Notes: generated by a model not told the origin, from the letters alone. Shown: positions 1-9,643, counted from the stretch's first letter. The stretch is 64,000 nt of DNA from Kineobactrum sediminis (GCF_002868715.1 NZ_PKLZ01000002.1:124001-188000), one strand, 5' to 3'. Numbers and translations are program-made.

Positions 1-278
1 CCTCTGGGGAGTATGAGGGGCTGGATTTTTTCGCGCATGAACTGGCGGTGCAGGGGCGCCAGCTGTTCCGGCGAGCGGCCCCGCAGTGGTCCCAACGCAA
101 AGCGCAGGTAAGCCTGTATGTCGAGTTTGCCGGCCTGGTAGGCTCGGTAGAAGCGTTCATTCTCATCGGCAAAGCTGTCGCTGTCTACCAGCCCCTGCTC
201 GCAGAGGAATTGTCCCCACAGGTGGTCACTGTCTCCCGCTATCAGCGTATTGTCGAGATCGAAAATGGCAAGTGTCAT
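1..278 (-). CDS. HAD-family hydrolase (SerB-like), 3' part outside window
   Basis: The N-terminal 92 codons of a minus-strand gene are present; the rest lies before base 1. The protein starts [18 protein letters not shown], containing the haloacid-dehalogenase motif I DxDxT (Asp nucleophile and acid/base Asp), followed by a helical cap region typical of phosphoserine-phosphatase-like (HAD-IB) enzymes. It is expected to be a cytoplasmic Mg-dependent phosphomonoesterase; the substrate cannot be read from the sequence. It is divergent from rppH with about 110 bases between the starts. The same neighbour order (HAD, rppH, ptsP) occurs in pseudomonads, which supports the call. Confidence 0.85.
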   Translation of the reverse strand, partial: MTLAIFDLDNTLIAGDSDHLWGQFLCEQGLVDSDSFADENERFYRAYQAGKLDIQAYLRFALGPLRGRSPEQLAPLHRQFMREKIQPLILPR

Positions 279-390
279 GTGGTCTCCGCGTGCAATGAAG
301 CAGGATAACGTGCCTGCGGATGGGAGTAAATTTCTCAGGGGCGGCAAAGTGTGGAACAATGGGCGGCCTGTTAATGAGAGTAATAAGAAG

Positions 391-885
391 GTGATTGATA
401 CAGACGGCTTCAGGCCCAATGTTGGTATTATGCTGGCGAACGATGCGGGCCAGCTGTTATGGGCGCGGCGTATCGGCGGCAGGGATGCCTGGCAGTTTCC
501 GCAGGGCGGTATAAATACCGGTGAATCTGCCGAGCAGGCACTGTTTCGCGAACTCGAGGAAGAAGTCGGGCTTGCCGCCGACACCGTGAAAGTGGTGGCG
601 GCGACACGCGGCTGGCTTCGTTACCGCCTGCCGAGAAGGTTTCTGCGTGCGGGGGAGAACCCGGTTTGCATCGGCCAGAAACAGAAATGGTTCCTGCTGC
701 ACATGCTGGCCCAGGACGACGCGGTCCGGCTCGACGGCACCGGCAAGCCGGAGTTTGACCACTGGCAGTGGGTCAGTTACTGGTATCCCCTCAATCAGGT
801 GGTGTCTTTCAAACGCGAGGTCTATCGCAAGGCGCTCAAGGAACTGGCCCCCAGGCTGGGACGGATCACTCGCGAGGGCGGCTGA
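391..885 (+). CDS. rppH: RNA pyrophosphohydrolase RppH (GTG start)
   Basis: Nudix hydrolase that removes pyrophosphate from the 5' end of primary transcripts and so triggers RNase E dependent mRNA decay. The Nudix box is complete: GGINTGE, then seven residues, then RELEEEVGL. The conserved blocks [22 protein letters not shown] and the C-terminal [17 protein letters not shown] match RppH. The open frame extends upstream to an ATG at 295, but homology begins at [10 protein letters not shown], so I choose the GTG at 391, preceded by purine-rich GAGAG/AAGAAG; this gives 164 residues, the usual length. Its stop overlaps the ptsP start by one base, so the two are probably translationally coupled. 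Confidence 0.93.
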   Translation: MIDTDGFRPNVGIMLANDAGQLLWARRIGGRDAWQFPQGGINTGESAEQALFRELEEEVGLAADTVKVVAATRGWLRYRLPRRFLRAGENPVCIGQKQKWFLLHMLAQDDAVRLDGTGKPEFDHWQWVSYWYPLNQVVSFKREVYRKALKELAPRLGRITREGG

Positions 886-3167
886 TGGCGATAATGATGC
901 TTGAAACCCTGCGCAATATCGTTCAGGAGGTTAACGCCGCCGAAGACCTGAATGAAGCCCTGGATATCATAGTCAAACGGGTTCGTGTCGCCATGGGTAC
1001 CGAGGTCTGCAGTGTTTATATGCGGGACGAAACCTCGGGTCGCCTGGTTTTCTGCGCCACGGACGGGCTCAACCCGTTGCAGATCGGTGCTGCCAGCCTC
1101 GCTCCGGGCGAGGGCCTTGTTGGTCTGGTTGCCGAGCGGGAAGAGCCGGTCAAGCTTGAAAACGCCGAGAGTCATCCACGCTTTCAATTGGTCGAGGGCC
1201 TGGGCGAAGAGCCATTTCGCGCGTTTCTCGGCGTGCCTATCGTTCACCAGCGAGATGTCCTCGGCGTGCTGGTGGTTCAACAGGCCAGTCGCAGGCTTTT
1301 TGGCGAAAGTGACGAGGCCTTTCTGGTTACGATGTCGGCACAACTGGCTGCGGTGATCGCCCATGCCAGGGTGACCGGGGCAGTGCGCGAAGAATTGCTG
1401 GCCGGGGCGGGCACGCCTACCCGGGTATCGGGGATCGCAGGAGCTCCCGGGATCGCCATTGGCCGTGTGGTCGTTATTTCGCCAGTTGCTGACCTGTATG
1501 CCGTGCCGCGCAAAACAGTCAGCAACCGGCGGGCAGAACTGCGGGCCTTCCGGGCCGCGCTGTCGGCAGTGCGCGGGGATATCCAGGCGGTATCGGATAA
1601 TCTGCGCGGCGAAATGAGCGCGGAAGACCACGCCCTCTTCGATGTTTATCTGGGCATTCTGGATGACTCCGCCATCGGTGGCGAGGTGGCAACGCGGATC
1701 AAGGCCGGACAATGGGCCCAGGGTGCCCTCAGCCAGGTGATGATTGAACATATCCGCCACTTTGAGCGCATGGAACACAGTTACCTTCGGGAGCGGGCCG
1801 TCGATGTAAAAGACCTTGGTACGCGAGTGCTCGCTTACCTGCAGGACGAAGAAAAAAAGACAGACCGAAATTACCCGGAACACACCATCCTGGTGGGTGA
1901 AGAGCTCACGGCGTCGGCGCTGGGGGAGGTACCCCGGGAGCGGTTGGTGGGCCTGATATCAGTGCGTGGATCCGGTAATTCCCACGTTGCCATACTCGCC
2001 CGTGCCATGGGAGTGCCCACGGTCATGGGTGCCGTAGACCTTCCCTATACGCGTTTGCAGGATCGTGAGCTGGTCGTTGATGGCTATCACGGTATCGTAC
2101 ATATTAACCCGCTGCCCGAAGTGCGTGCGCGGTTCCAGGAGCTGGTTGACCAGGACCGGGTTATCACCCGGGACCTGGAGTCCCTTAGCCATCTGCCCTG
2201 CGAAACCCTCGACGGCCAGCGCCTGCCGCTGTGGGTAAATACCGGCCTGATGGCGGATGTTACCCGCTCCCTGGAGCAGGGTGCCGAGGGGGTTGGTCTC
2301 TATCGCACCGAGGTACCCTTCCTGTTGCGGGACCGTTTTCCCAGTGAAGAAGAGCAGCGGCAGATTTACCGCGAGCAACTGGAGGCCTTTGCCCCGTTGC
2401 CCGTCACCATGCGAACACTGGATATCGGCGGCGACAAGGCCTTACCCTATTTCCCGATCGAGGAGGAAAATCCCTTCCTGGGCTGGCGCGGTATTCGGGT
2501 TACCCTGGATCATCCGGAGATTTTCCTGGCCCAGGTGCGCGCCATGCTCAAGGCCAATGCCGGGCTTGGCAATTTGCGCATCATGCTGCCGATGATCAGC
2601 AATGTCGCGGAGTTTGACGATGCGCTCGCGCTTATCCAGCGCGGCCACCGGGAGATCGTCCAGGAGGGAATTACCGAGCCTTTGCCGCCGATCGGCGTAA
2701 TGGTTGAGGTGCCGGCGGCAGTCTACCAGGCCCGCGCCCTGGCGCGCCGGGCGGATTTTCTCTCTGTTGGCAGTAATGACCTGACCCAGTACCTGCTGGC
2801 GGTCGACCGCAACAACTCGCGGGTCGCAGAGCTCTATCATGCGTTCCACCCTGCGGTACTGGGCGCACTCGTCGCCGTTGCGGAAGCCTGTCGTGCCGAG
2901 GGTACGCCGGTGAGTATCTGCGGCGAACTGGCGGGCGATCCGCTGGCCGCGGTGCTGTTGCTGGCAATGGGTTACGAGGTGCTGTCAATGAACGCAACGG
3001 CATTGCCCAAGGTAAAGAAGGCCCTGCGCAGTATCACCAGCAATGAAGCCCATGAAGTGTTGGCAGAGGTGATGCTGCTGGAACATTCCAGCGAAATCCT
3101 CAAGCGTCTGCAACGGTTGATGACGGAGCGGGGCCTGCAACAGTTCATTCACCTGCCGTTGCACTAA
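885..3167 (+). CDS. ptsP: Phosphoenolpyruvate-protein phosphotransferase PtsP (EI-Ntr)
   Basis: First enzyme of the nitrogen-related PTS: it autophosphorylates from PEP and passes phosphate to NPr. About 760 residues from the ATG at 885 (in-frame ATGs at 894 and 897 are alternatives). A GAF domain occupies about residues 15-165 and is the expected glutamine/2-oxoglutarate sensing module. The phosphohistidine domain carries GSGNSHVAILARAMG with the active His near residue 367, and the C-terminal PEP-utilising TIM barrel includes LYRTEVPFL, SVGSNDLTQY and the ICGELAGDP cysteine motif. No NPr or EIIA-Ntr gene is in this window. The stop overlaps the convergent NRDE gene by four bases. Confidence 0.95.
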   Translation: MAIMMLETLRNIVQEVNAAEDLNEALDIIVKRVRVAMGTEVCSVYMRDETSGRLVFCATDGLNPLQIGAASLAPGEGLVGLVAEREEPVKLENAESHPRFQLVEGLGEEPFRAFLGVPIVHQRDVLGVLVVQQASRRLFGESDEAFLVTMSAQLAAVIAHARVTGAVREELLAGAGTPTRVSGIAGAPGIAIGRVVVISPVADLYAVPRKTVSNRRAELRAFRAALSAVRGDIQAVSDNLRGEMSAEDHALFDVYLGILDDSAIGGEVATRIKAGQWAQGALSQVMIEHIRHFERMEHSYLRERAVDVKDLGTRVLAYLQDEEKKTDRNYPEHTILVGEELTASALGEVPRERLVGLISVRGSGNSHVAILARAMGVPTVMGAVDLPYTRLQDRELVVDGYHGIVHINPLPEVRARFQELVDQDRVITRDLESLSHLPCETLDGQRLPLWVNTGLMADVTRSLEQGAEGVGLYRTEVPFLLRDRFPSEEEQRQIYREQLEAFAPLPVTMRTLDIGGDKALPYFPIEEENPFLGWRGIRVTLDHPEIFLAQVRAMLKANAGLGNLRIMLPMISNVAEFDDALALIQRGHREIVQEGITEPLPPIGVMVEVPAAVYQARALARRADFLSVGSNDLTQYLLAVDRNNSRVAELYHAFHPAVLGALVAVAEACRAEGTPVSICGELAGDPLAAVLLLAMGYEVLSMNATALPKVKKALRSITSNEAHEVLAEVMLLEHSSEILKRLQRLMTERGLQQFIHLPLH

Positions 3168-3958
3168 GGCAGGCCGCCATAGGTAAACACCTCGCAATGG
3201 CGATTCACTTCCCTGCCGCCCGGTGCAAAGTTCAGTTCCCGCCAGTGGGCCAGGGCTGTCGGATCATCCGGGTGTTTCTGTAGCCATAGCGTTGTGGTTG
3301 AGCGGGTGCCGTAAGCACCCGCATCAATGAACTGCGCCGACAGTTGCCGGTCCATGGTCTCGTGCAGGCCCAGCGGATGAAGATCCTCGGGGGCGGCCGG
3401 GCGACGGTCCGCAACCACTTCGCGCAACCCGTCGTGGGTGGGTGGGCTGGTTTCCAGCAAATGCTGTAACCGCTGCTTGCCGAGCACGACCTTTGGCCAC
3501 GGGGTATCCAGGCTGGCATTGCTCAGGCCATAGATGCCGGCAGCCAGGTGCCGCGGGTTATTATCCGCGCTGCTGTTACTGAAATACCATAACTGCTCAC
3601 CCGCACCCACCAGCAGGTTAAAGCCGGCATACTCTGTACGTTGTGCCGCAACACTCCGCAGCCAGGCTTCCGGCGTTTGCCTGTCTAGCAGAAAGCGAAG
3701 CGGGAGCTCGCCCCGTGAACGCAGGCCTGTGGCACTCCGGGACGGGTCCCGGTAGTTGGTAATCGCTGCGAAGCGCCCGCTCCGGTTCATGCCCATCCAG
3801 GTGCCGCCCTGTTCCAGGTCCCTCCCCGCGAGCAGCTGGGGCTGATCTGGCCAGAATCGGGCAGGCACGGTGGCACGGGCATGGAATTCATCGCGATTGG
3901 CGGCGACAACCAGCGGATAATCGGGGTTCAGCCCCCAGGAAAAAAGGATCAGGCACAT
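3164..3958 (-). CDS. NRDE family protein (TANGO2 homologue)
   Basis: A 264-residue protein beginning MCLILFSW, with the family signature NRDE near residue 20 (VVAANRDEFHARAT) and GGTWMGMNRSGRFAAITNYR shortly after, both diagnostic of the NRDE/TANGO2 (DUF833) family. The cysteine directly after the initiator Met resembles N-terminal nucleophile hydrolases, but catalysis has not been shown from sequence. Eukaryotic TANGO2 is linked to haem/lipid trafficking; the bacterial role is uncertain. It sits antisense between ptsP and lgt, an insertion relative to the pseudomonad order, and shares four bases with the end of ptsP. Confidence 0.88.
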   Translation of the reverse strand: MCLILFSWGLNPDYPLVVAANRDEFHARATVPARFWPDQPQLLAGRDLEQGGTWMGMNRSGRFAAITNYRDPSRSATGLRSRGELPLRFLLDRQTPEAWLRSVAAQRTEYAGFNLLVGAGEQLWYFSNSSADNNPRHLAAGIYGLSNASLDTPWPKVVLGKQRLQHLLETSPPTHDGLREVVADRRPAAPEDLHPLGLHETMDRQLSAQFIDAGAYGTRSTTTLWLQKHPDDPTALAHWRELNFAPGGREVNRHCEVFTYGGLP

Positions 3959-4081
3959 GGGAAGCTATCCTGCCACTGCCCCGGGCAATTGTGAATCCCG
4001 GCCACGTACTGGATAATAGGGCCCCGACACCGCCCGGGCTGCACCGGAACTCCAGCGCCGCCCCGTGACAGACAAGACTTT

Positions 4082-4891
4082 ATGTTGCCCTATCCCGATA
4101 TTGATCCAGTAGCGTTTTCGCTCGGCCCGGTCCAGGTACACTGGTATGGGTTGGCTTACCTGGCCGGACTCGCCTTTGCCTGGTGGTTTGGTGTCCAGCG
4201 CAGCAAGCGCCCCGATGTACCCCTGCAGCGAGCACAGGTAGATGACCTCGTGTTTTATAGCGCCCTGGGTGTGGTTTTGGGGGGGCGGATTGGCTACGCC
4301 ATTTTTTACGGTGGCGAGCGCCTGCTTGAAAATCCCTTATGGCTGTTCCGTCTATGGGAGGGCGGCATGTCGTTTCATGGTGGTCTGCTGGGGGTGGTGG
4401 TAGCAATTTTCTGGTTTACCCGGCGCCGCGATCTCCCCTTCGGGCCGGTACTGGATCTCGTTGCGTTAATGGCCCCGGTAGGGCTCGCGCTGGGTCGGCT
4501 GGCAAATTTCATCGGCCAGGAACTGTGGGGCCGACCCACGGACGTGCCCTGGGCAATGGTGTTCCCGGCCGATCCGCTGCAACTTGCCCGCCATCCGTCG
4601 CAGCTTTACCAGTTTGCCCTTGAAGGCGTGCTGCTGTTCCTTATCCTGCTCTGGTTCAGCTCCCGCCCGCGGCCGACCTGGTCCATCGCCGGGTTATTCG
4701 GGGTCGGCTATGGTTGCCTGCGCTTCATAGCCGAGTTTTTCCGGGAGCCGGATGCCCATATCGGCATTCAGGCATTTGGCTGGATGACCCGGGGCCAGTT
4801 GTTATGCCTGCCGATGATTGCCGCGGGACTGTTTCTGCTGTGGTGGGCTTACCGCAATGCCGCGACGACAGCCAAGAGAGGTGCACGTTAA
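4082..4891 (+). CDS. lgt: Prolipoprotein diacylglyceryl transferase Lgt
   Basis: Inner-membrane enzyme that transfers diacylglycerol from phosphatidylglycerol to the lipobox cysteine of prolipoproteins. The 269-residue protein has about seven hydrophobic segments and the Lgt signature [22 protein letters not shown] around residue 140, with [12 protein letters not shown] and [11 protein letters not shown] further on, including residues known to be essential in the family (the HGGL loop is visible as SFHGGLLG). It ends one base before the thyA start region (thyA ATG at 4893), so lgt-thyA-folA form one operon. Lipoproteins encoded here, such as the subtilase at 51.9-54.8 kb, would be its substrates. 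Confidence 0.96.
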   Translation: MLPYPDIDPVAFSLGPVQVHWYGLAYLAGLAFAWWFGVQRSKRPDVPLQRAQVDDLVFYSALGVVLGGRIGYAIFYGGERLLENPLWLFRLWEGGMSFHGGLLGVVVAIFWFTRRRDLPFGPVLDLVALMAPVGLALGRLANFIGQELWGRPTDVPWAMVFPADPLQLARHPSQLYQFALEGVLLFLILLWFSSRPRPTWSIAGLFGVGYGCLRFIAEFFREPDAHIGIQAFGWMTRGQLLCLPMIAAGLFLLWWAYRNAATTAKRGAR

Positions 4892-4892
4892 G

Positions 4893-5726
4893 ATGAAGCA
4901 GTATCTGGAACTGTTACAGGATATTCTTGATAACGGCGTAGCAAAAAGTGACCGTACCGGTACCGGCACGTTATCTGTGTTCGGGCGCCAGTTCCGGCAC
5001 AATCTCGATGACGGTTTTCCGTTGCTGACCACCAAGAAGCTGCACTTTAAAAGTATCGCCAACGAATTGATCTGGTTTCTCAGCGGCGATACCAACACCC
5101 GCTGGCTGAAAGAGAACGGAGTCAGCATCTGGGATGAGTGGGCAACGGAAACCGGTGACCTCGGGCCGCTGTACGGCGCCCAGTGGACTGCCTGGCCAAC
5201 CCGGGACGGCGGTACCATCAACCAGATCGACTATGTGATTGACTGCCTGCGGAATAATCCGGACAGCCGCCGGATACTTTTTCATGCCTGGAACGTGGAG
5301 TTCCTCCCCGATGAAAAGCTGAGCCCCCAGGACAACGTCAGGGCCGGCCGCATGGCCCTGCCACCGTGTCACTTGCTGTACCAGTTTTATGTCGCCAACG
5401 GCCGGCTGTCATCGCAGTTGCTCATTCGCTCCAGCGACTCCTTCCTCGGCCTGCCCTACAATACCGCCAGCCTCGCGCTGCTGACCACGATGCTCGCCCA
5501 GCAGTGTGACCTGGAACCCGGGGAAATCATTATCTGTACCGGTGACTCCCATATCTACAGTAACCATCTTGAGCAGGTCCGGGAGCAGTTGAGCCGCAGT
5601 CCGACGACCCTGCCCAGGCTTGAAATCCTGCGTCGGCCCGCGAGCATCTATGATTACCGTTTTGAGGACTTCAGCCTTTCCGGCTACCATCCTCAGCCCC
5701 ACATCGCCGCGCCGGTGGCTGTGTGA
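4893..5726 (+). CDS. thyA: Thymidylate synthase
   Basis: Makes dTMP from dUMP using methylene-tetrahydrofolate. The 277-residue protein contains the catalytic cysteine in [13 protein letters not shown], the nucleotide-binding [15 protein letters not shown] and the C-terminal [20 protein letters not shown] with ending PVAV. An in-frame extension upstream runs through lgt, so I take the ATG at 4893, which follows the lgt stop by one base and matches the normal N-terminus [15 protein letters not shown]. It precedes folA by ten bases, the usual pairing because thymidylate synthesis generates the dihydrofolate that FolA recycles. Confidence 0.97.
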   Translation: MKQYLELLQDILDNGVAKSDRTGTGTLSVFGRQFRHNLDDGFPLLTTKKLHFKSIANELIWFLSGDTNTRWLKENGVSIWDEWATETGDLGPLYGAQWTAWPTRDGGTINQIDYVIDCLRNNPDSRRILFHAWNVEFLPDEKLSPQDNVRAGRMALPPCHLLYQFYVANGRLSSQLLIRSSDSFLGLPYNTASLALLTTMLAQQCDLEPGEIIICTGDSHIYSNHLEQVREQLSRSPTTLPRLEILRRPASIYDYRFEDFSLSGYHPQPHIAAPVAV

Positions 5727-5736
5727 GTAAATCCGA

Positions 5737-6258
5737 ATGACTATTGCGCTGATGGTTGCGATGGCGGCAAACGGCGTTATCGGTCGCGACGGTGGCCTGC
5801 CCTGGCATCTCTCCGAGGATTTGCGTTATTTCAAGCGCACCACCATGGGCAAGCCGATCATCATGGGTCGCAAGACCTGGGAGTCCATTGGCCGACCCCT
5901 GCCGGGACGACCCAATATAGTGGTTTCCCGGAGCCAGAACCTGGACATCCCGGGTGTTCATGTAGAGGGCTCGCTGGGCGAGGCGCTTGAGCTGGCCGCC
6001 GGACTGTCCGCCGCTACCGGCATTGGCGAGGTGATGGTAATCGGGGGCGCACAGTTATACGAGGCAGCGTTGCCCCGTGCGGATCGGCTTTATGTTACCG
6101 AAATTCACGCGCAGGTTGAGGGCGATACCCTGTTTCCCGCAGTGGACTGGCAGCAATGGCGCGAGATCTCCCGTGAAGAGCATCCTTCACAGCCGCCAAA
6201 TCCGTATTCTTATGCGTTTGTCGTTTACGAACGCGTCGGCGCATCAAAATGGCCTTAA
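5737..6258 (+). CDS. folA: Dihydrofolate reductase
   Basis: NADPH-dependent reduction of dihydrofolate to tetrahydrofolate. The 173-residue protein begins with ALMVAMAANGVIGRDGGLPWHLSEDL, where the LPWHL segment and the following acidic residue form the substrate site; GRKTWESIGRPLPGR is the NADPH-binding block and VMVIGGAQLYEAAL the conserved GGxxxY region. Last gene of the lgt-thyA-folA operon. About 250 bases of non-coding sequence follow before the TonB module. Confidence 0.96.
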   Translation: MTIALMVAMAANGVIGRDGGLPWHLSEDLRYFKRTTMGKPIIMGRKTWESIGRPLPGRPNIVVSRSQNLDIPGVHVEGSLGEALELAAGLSAATGIGEVMVIGGAQLYEAALPRADRLYVTEIHAQVEGDTLFPAVDWQQWREISREEHPSQPPNPYSYAFVVYERVGASKWP

Positions 6259-6356
6259 TTGTTGCGCACAAGTGTTACTTGGCCGCCCCACACCCCGGAA
6301 AAATGTAACCTTAGTACACGTTTGAATTAAATCCAGAACCGCTGGCAGGGGATTGA

Positions 6357-6386
6357 TTGAAAACACCATTACATTACGTTTATATT
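6357..6386 (+). promoter_or_regulatory. Putative sigma-70 promoter of the TonB2-type operon
   Basis: In the gap between folA and the DUF3450 gene there is TTGAAA (6357-6362), an 18-base spacer and TATATT (6381-6386). It is the best match I see in a locally AT-rich stretch. A start near 6393 would give a leader of roughly 110 bases. I did not see a convincing Fur box here, although TonB operons are often iron-regulated. Confidence 0.4.
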
Positions 6387-6506
6387 CCCCACCTCGGTCT
6401 ACCGAAGCAGCACAGTTCACTTTATAAGGTAGTATAGGGCAACTTAAGACCAGTCGCGCTGTCTCAGCATTGAATCACTCTGTTAGAAATAGGAAGCACA
6501 ATTCCC

Positions 6507-7292
6507 ATGACTATGCATCGATTGAAGAACGTATTGATCGCTGTGCTTATGGCAACCGGTACCCTCACGGGCGCCACAGCCGCAGCACAAGCCAATACCC
6601 TGGATTCCATTCTGGAAGTCGGGGAATCCAAAAACCAGGCCGCTCGCGAGTCACAACGCAAAATCGACCGCCTTGCGGACGAAGCACGTGATCTCCTGAG
6701 CGACTACAAGAGCGTTATGAAGCAGGTTGATGGCCTCAAGGTCTACAACAGCCGCCTGGAGCGCCAGATAGCGAACCAGGAGCGCCGCATTGCTGAAATT
6801 GATGAGTCAATTGAGCAGGTAACCATTATCCAGCGGCAAATGACGCCGTTGATGGAGCGCATGGTTGACGGCCTCGACCAGTTTGTAGAGCTGGATGTTC
6901 CTTTCCACATGGATGAGCGTCGCCAGCGCATTGGCATGTTGCGCTCCAACCTGGACCGCTCTGATATCAGCGTCGCGGAAAAATTCCGCCAGGTGCTGGA
7001 AGCTTACAAGATCGAGTCGGAGTATGGCCGCAAACTTGACTCCTACAAGGCTAATGTCGAAATCGATGGTGTTGAGCGCGACGTGAACATTCTTCGTGTG
7101 GGCCGGATTGCCCTGCTGTACCAGACCACCGATACCGAATTGTCCGGTGCCTGGAGCCAGAGTGAAAGAGCCTGGGTGCCCTTGAGCCGCGGCGCGTACC
7201 GCAGTGAGATAATGAAAGGTCTGCGTATTGCAGACAAGACCGCCACGATTGATCTGATGAACTTGCCAGTAGCCGCGCCGGAGGCCATGTAA
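6507..7292 (+). CDS. DUF3450 periplasmic coiled-coil protein of TonB2-type system
   Basis: A 261-residue exported protein. Residues 1-30 form a signal peptide ending at TAAAQANT. The rest is largely heptad-rich helix (ESQRKIDRLADEARDLL, YNSRLERQIANQERRIAEI, and so on), with a C-terminal region (LRVGRIALLYQTTD, WSQSERAWVPLS) typical of the DUF3450 family. Such proteins are regularly encoded in front of a large TolQ-like protein, ExbB, ExbD, TonB and a TPR protein; their molecular role is not established. The start has AGGAAG about ten bases upstream; the second ATG at 6513 is also possible. First gene of the operon. Confidence 0.85.
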   Translation: MTMHRLKNVLIAVLMATGTLTGATAAAQANTLDSILEVGESKNQAARESQRKIDRLADEARDLLSDYKSVMKQVDGLKVYNSRLERQIANQERRIAEIDESIEQVTIIQRQMTPLMERMVDGLDQFVELDVPFHMDERRQRIGMLRSNLDRSDISVAEKFRQVLEAYKIESEYGRKLDSYKANVEIDGVERDVNILRVGRIALLYQTTDTELSGAWSQSERAWVPLSRGAYRSEIMKGLRIADKTATIDLMNLPVAAPEAM

Positions 7293-8690
7293 ATGAGTAT
7301 TAAAAGTGTGAAGGCCGCTGCGTTAGTTGTATGCGGCACGCTGTTCTTCAGCACGGCGTCAATGGCGCAGGAGCAAGAGGCACAGTCTCTTGAGCAGTTG
7401 CTGGATTTTGTCAAACAGGGCCAGGTTGTAGAGAGCCGTGAAAACCGTCAACGTGAACAGCGGTTCGTGCAGGCTAAAAACGAACAGGCCCAATTGTTGC
7501 GTGAAGCCGAGGCCGAGCGTACCCGTCAGGAAAACCGGTCCTCCGAGCTCGAGGCCACCTTTGAGGAGAATGAACTCCTCGTTACCGCAAAGCGAGCACA
7601 GTTGCGCGAGCGTTTGGGTGGGCTTGCGGAACTGTTCGGTCACCTGACCTCGGTCTCCGGTGACCTGTCCAGCAACCTGGAGCTTTCTCTTACCAGCGCC
7701 CAGTATTCGGGCCGTCAGGAGTTCCTGGAAGAGCTGATTGCCAAGATGAGCGGTACCGAGCGTTTGCCGAGCATTGCGGAAATCGAGCGCGTCTGGTTCG
7801 AGCTGCAGCGTGAGATGATTGAGTCCGGCAAGGTGGTGACTTTCAATACTGAAATCTCCAGGCCATCGGGTGAAAAAGTCGAGCAGCGTGTAACGCGCGT
7901 CGGTCTCTTCAACGTCGTTTCCGAAGAAGGCAAGTATCTGCAGTATGTCCCCAGCAAGGACACTCTTGAAGAGCTGGCTCGTCAGCCTTCAGGCCCTTAC
8001 ATGGGCTGGGCTGAAGACCTGGTTGCCGCCACCGGCGAAACCGGTTTCCAGAAGTTCGGTATCGATCCTACCGGCCCCACGGGTGGTTCCTATCTGGCAG
8101 CCATGATCAACAGCCCGACGCTCGAAGAGCGCTGGCACCAGGGTGGCCAGATCGGCTATGCCATTACTGCAGTGGGTATCTTCGCCTTCCTGCTGGCTAT
8201 CTGGCGCCTGATCGTGCTGACGAGTGTGAGCTCGAAAGTTAACAGCCAGCTCAAGAGCGACTCGGCCAGTACCAATAACCCACTGGGTCGGGTACTGAAA
8301 GTGCACGAGGACAACCCGGGCATGGATACCGAGACGCTCGAGCTGAAACTCTCCGAGGCGATTCTCAAGGAAACTCCCAAGCTGGAAACGGGTCTTACCT
8401 TGCTGAAGATCATTGCCGCGGTAGCTCCGCTGATGGGTCTGCTCGGTACGGTGACAGGTATGATCATCACCTTCCAGGCGATCACCATATTTGGTGCGGG
8501 GGATCCCAAAGCCATGGCGGGTGGTATCTCTGGCGCACTGATTACTACCGTACTCGGTCTGCTGGTAGCGATTCCAACAGTACTGCTTCACACCGTCGTG
8601 AATGGCCGCGCCAAGCGCATCATTCACCTGTTGAACGAGCAGTCCACTGGTATCATCGCCGAGCACACCGAGGGCAATCTGAGGAAGTAG
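7293..8690 (+). CDS. MotA/TolQ/ExbB-family proton channel protein with large periplasmic N-terminus (TtpC-like)
   Basis: 465 residues. A signal peptide (cleavage near ASMAQEQEA) is followed by about 245 residues of coiled-coil/periplasmic sequence, then TM segments near 285-310 and, in the C-terminal MotA/ExbB domain, LLKIIAAVAPLMGLLGTVTGMIITF and GISGALITTVLGLLVAIP. The architecture corresponds to TtpC-type proteins that are essential for Vibrio TonB2 function alongside a separate ExbB. It follows DUF3450 without a gap and precedes exbB by one base. It probably scaffolds or gates the proton-driven ExbB/ExbD motor that energises TonB-dependent receptors such as those at 20 and 29 kb. Confidence 0.88.
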   Translation: MSIKSVKAAALVVCGTLFFSTASMAQEQEAQSLEQLLDFVKQGQVVESRENRQREQRFVQAKNEQAQLLREAEAERTRQENRSSELEATFEENELLVTAKRAQLRERLGGLAELFGHLTSVSGDLSSNLELSLTSAQYSGRQEFLEELIAKMSGTERLPSIAEIERVWFELQREMIESGKVVTFNTEISRPSGEKVEQRVTRVGLFNVVSEEGKYLQYVPSKDTLEELARQPSGPYMGWAEDLVAATGETGFQKFGIDPTGPTGGSYLAAMINSPTLEERWHQGGQIGYAITAVGIFAFLLAIWRLIVLTSVSSKVNSQLKSDSASTNNPLGRVLKVHEDNPGMDTETLELKLSEAILKETPKLETGLTLLKIIAAVAPLMGLLGTVTGMIITFQAITIFGAGDPKAMAGGISGALITTVLGLLVAIPTVLLHTVVNGRAKRIIHLLNEQSTGIIAEHTEGNLRK

Positions 8691-8691
8691 C

Positions 8692-9219
8692 ATGTACTGG
8701 TTGGATAGTGCTTATGAGGCTGTTGCCCGCTTCATGGAAATGGGCGGGAACGTTCTCTGGCTGATTGCATTCGTGCTCTTCGCGATGTGGATGCTGATTT
8801 TCGAGCGGGTTTGGTACTTCAAGCTCACCTGGAAATCGGATGTCGCAAAAGCGATCTCTATCTGGGAGGGGCGCTCTGAGCGCAGCTCCTGGGCAGCCCA
8901 ACAGATCAGGGAAAAGTTGATCTCGGAGTCGAAACTCCAGATCAACCAGTATTTGCCCCTCATCAAGACCCTGGTGGCGGTATGCCCGCTGCTGGGTCTG
9001 CTGGGAACGGTAACCGGCATGATCGAAGTGTTTCATATCATGGCGGTAACCGGTGGTGGCGACGCCAGATCCATGGCGGGTGGTGTTTCACGGGCTACAA
9101 TTCCCACGATGGCGGGTATGGTCGCTGCGCTATCGGGGGTTTTTGCCAACACCTACGTTACGCAAATTGCTGAACGCGAGAGCGAATTTCTGGCTGATAA
9201 CCTGACAACAGACCATTGA
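8692..9219 (+). CDS. exbB: ExbB proton-channel subunit
   Basis: A 175-residue MotA/TolQ/ExbB family membrane protein with three predicted transmembrane segments (NVLWLIAFVLFAMWMLIF; PLIKTLVAVCPLLGLLGTVTGMIEVF; ATIPTMAGMVAALSGVFA). The pore region PLLGLLGTVTGM is intact. With ExbD it forms the proton-driven motor that powers TonB. It starts one base after the end of the larger TolQ-like gene, so the operon encodes two different ExbB-type proteins, as in Vibrio TonB2 clusters. Confidence 0.92.
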   Translation: MYWLDSAYEAVARFMEMGGNVLWLIAFVLFAMWMLIFERVWYFKLTWKSDVAKAISIWEGRSERSSWAAQQIREKLISESKLQINQYLPLIKTLVAVCPLLGLLGTVTGMIEVFHIMAVTGGGDARSMAGGVSRATIPTMAGMVAALSGVFANTYVTQIAERESEFLADNLTTDH

Positions 9220-9232
9220 GAGAGATAGTGTA

Positions 9233-9637
9233 ATGCGCAGGAATACTCAAGCAGCTGCGGAAGAAGAGTCACAGATCGACTTAACGCCCATGTTGGACGT
9301 TGTGTTTATCATGCTGATCTTCTTTATTGTTACCGCGGTATTTATCAAGGAGGCGGGTATTGAAGTTAACCGTCCCGAGGCTTCCACCTCGGAACCGGTG
9401 GAAAACGTCAATATCCTGGTTGCGGTGAATGCCGCCAACGAAATCTGGATGGACAAGCGCCGTATTGATGTCCGTGCCGTACGCGCCAACATTGAGCGCC
9501 TGCACGCGGAGAATCCGAAAGGCGCAGTTGTCGTACAAGCCGACAACGAGTCCAATACTGAAACAGTGGTTGCGGTAATTGACGCTGCCCGGGAGGCGGG
9601 CGTGTTTGATGTCTCGCTGTCCACAGACGAAAAGTAA
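9233..9637 (+). CDS. exbD: ExbD biopolymer transport protein
   Basis: 134 residues. A single N-terminal transmembrane helix follows IDLTPMLDVVFIMLIFFIVTAVF, where the Asp in PMLDVVF is the protonatable residue of the ExbD/TolR family. The remainder is the periplasmic domain, with VVVQADNESNTETVVAVIDAAREAGV near the C-terminus. It lies between exbB and tonB in the energy-transduction operon. Confidence 0.93.
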   Translation: MRRNTQAAAEEESQIDLTPMLDVVFIMLIFFIVTAVFIKEAGIEVNRPEASTSEPVENVNILVAVNAANEIWMDKRRIDVRAVRANIERLHAENPKGAVVVQADNESNTETVVAVIDAAREAGVFDVSLSTDEK

Positions 9638-9643
9638 TCGGTT

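Noticed and set aside
822-1883. 353-codon frame on the minus strand opposite ptsP
   Set aside because: Shadow of ptsP, which has complete GAF and phosphohistidine motifs.
6259-6506. Fur box in front of the TonB-type operon
   Set aside because: No stretch close to the GATAATGATAATCATTATC consensus was seen.
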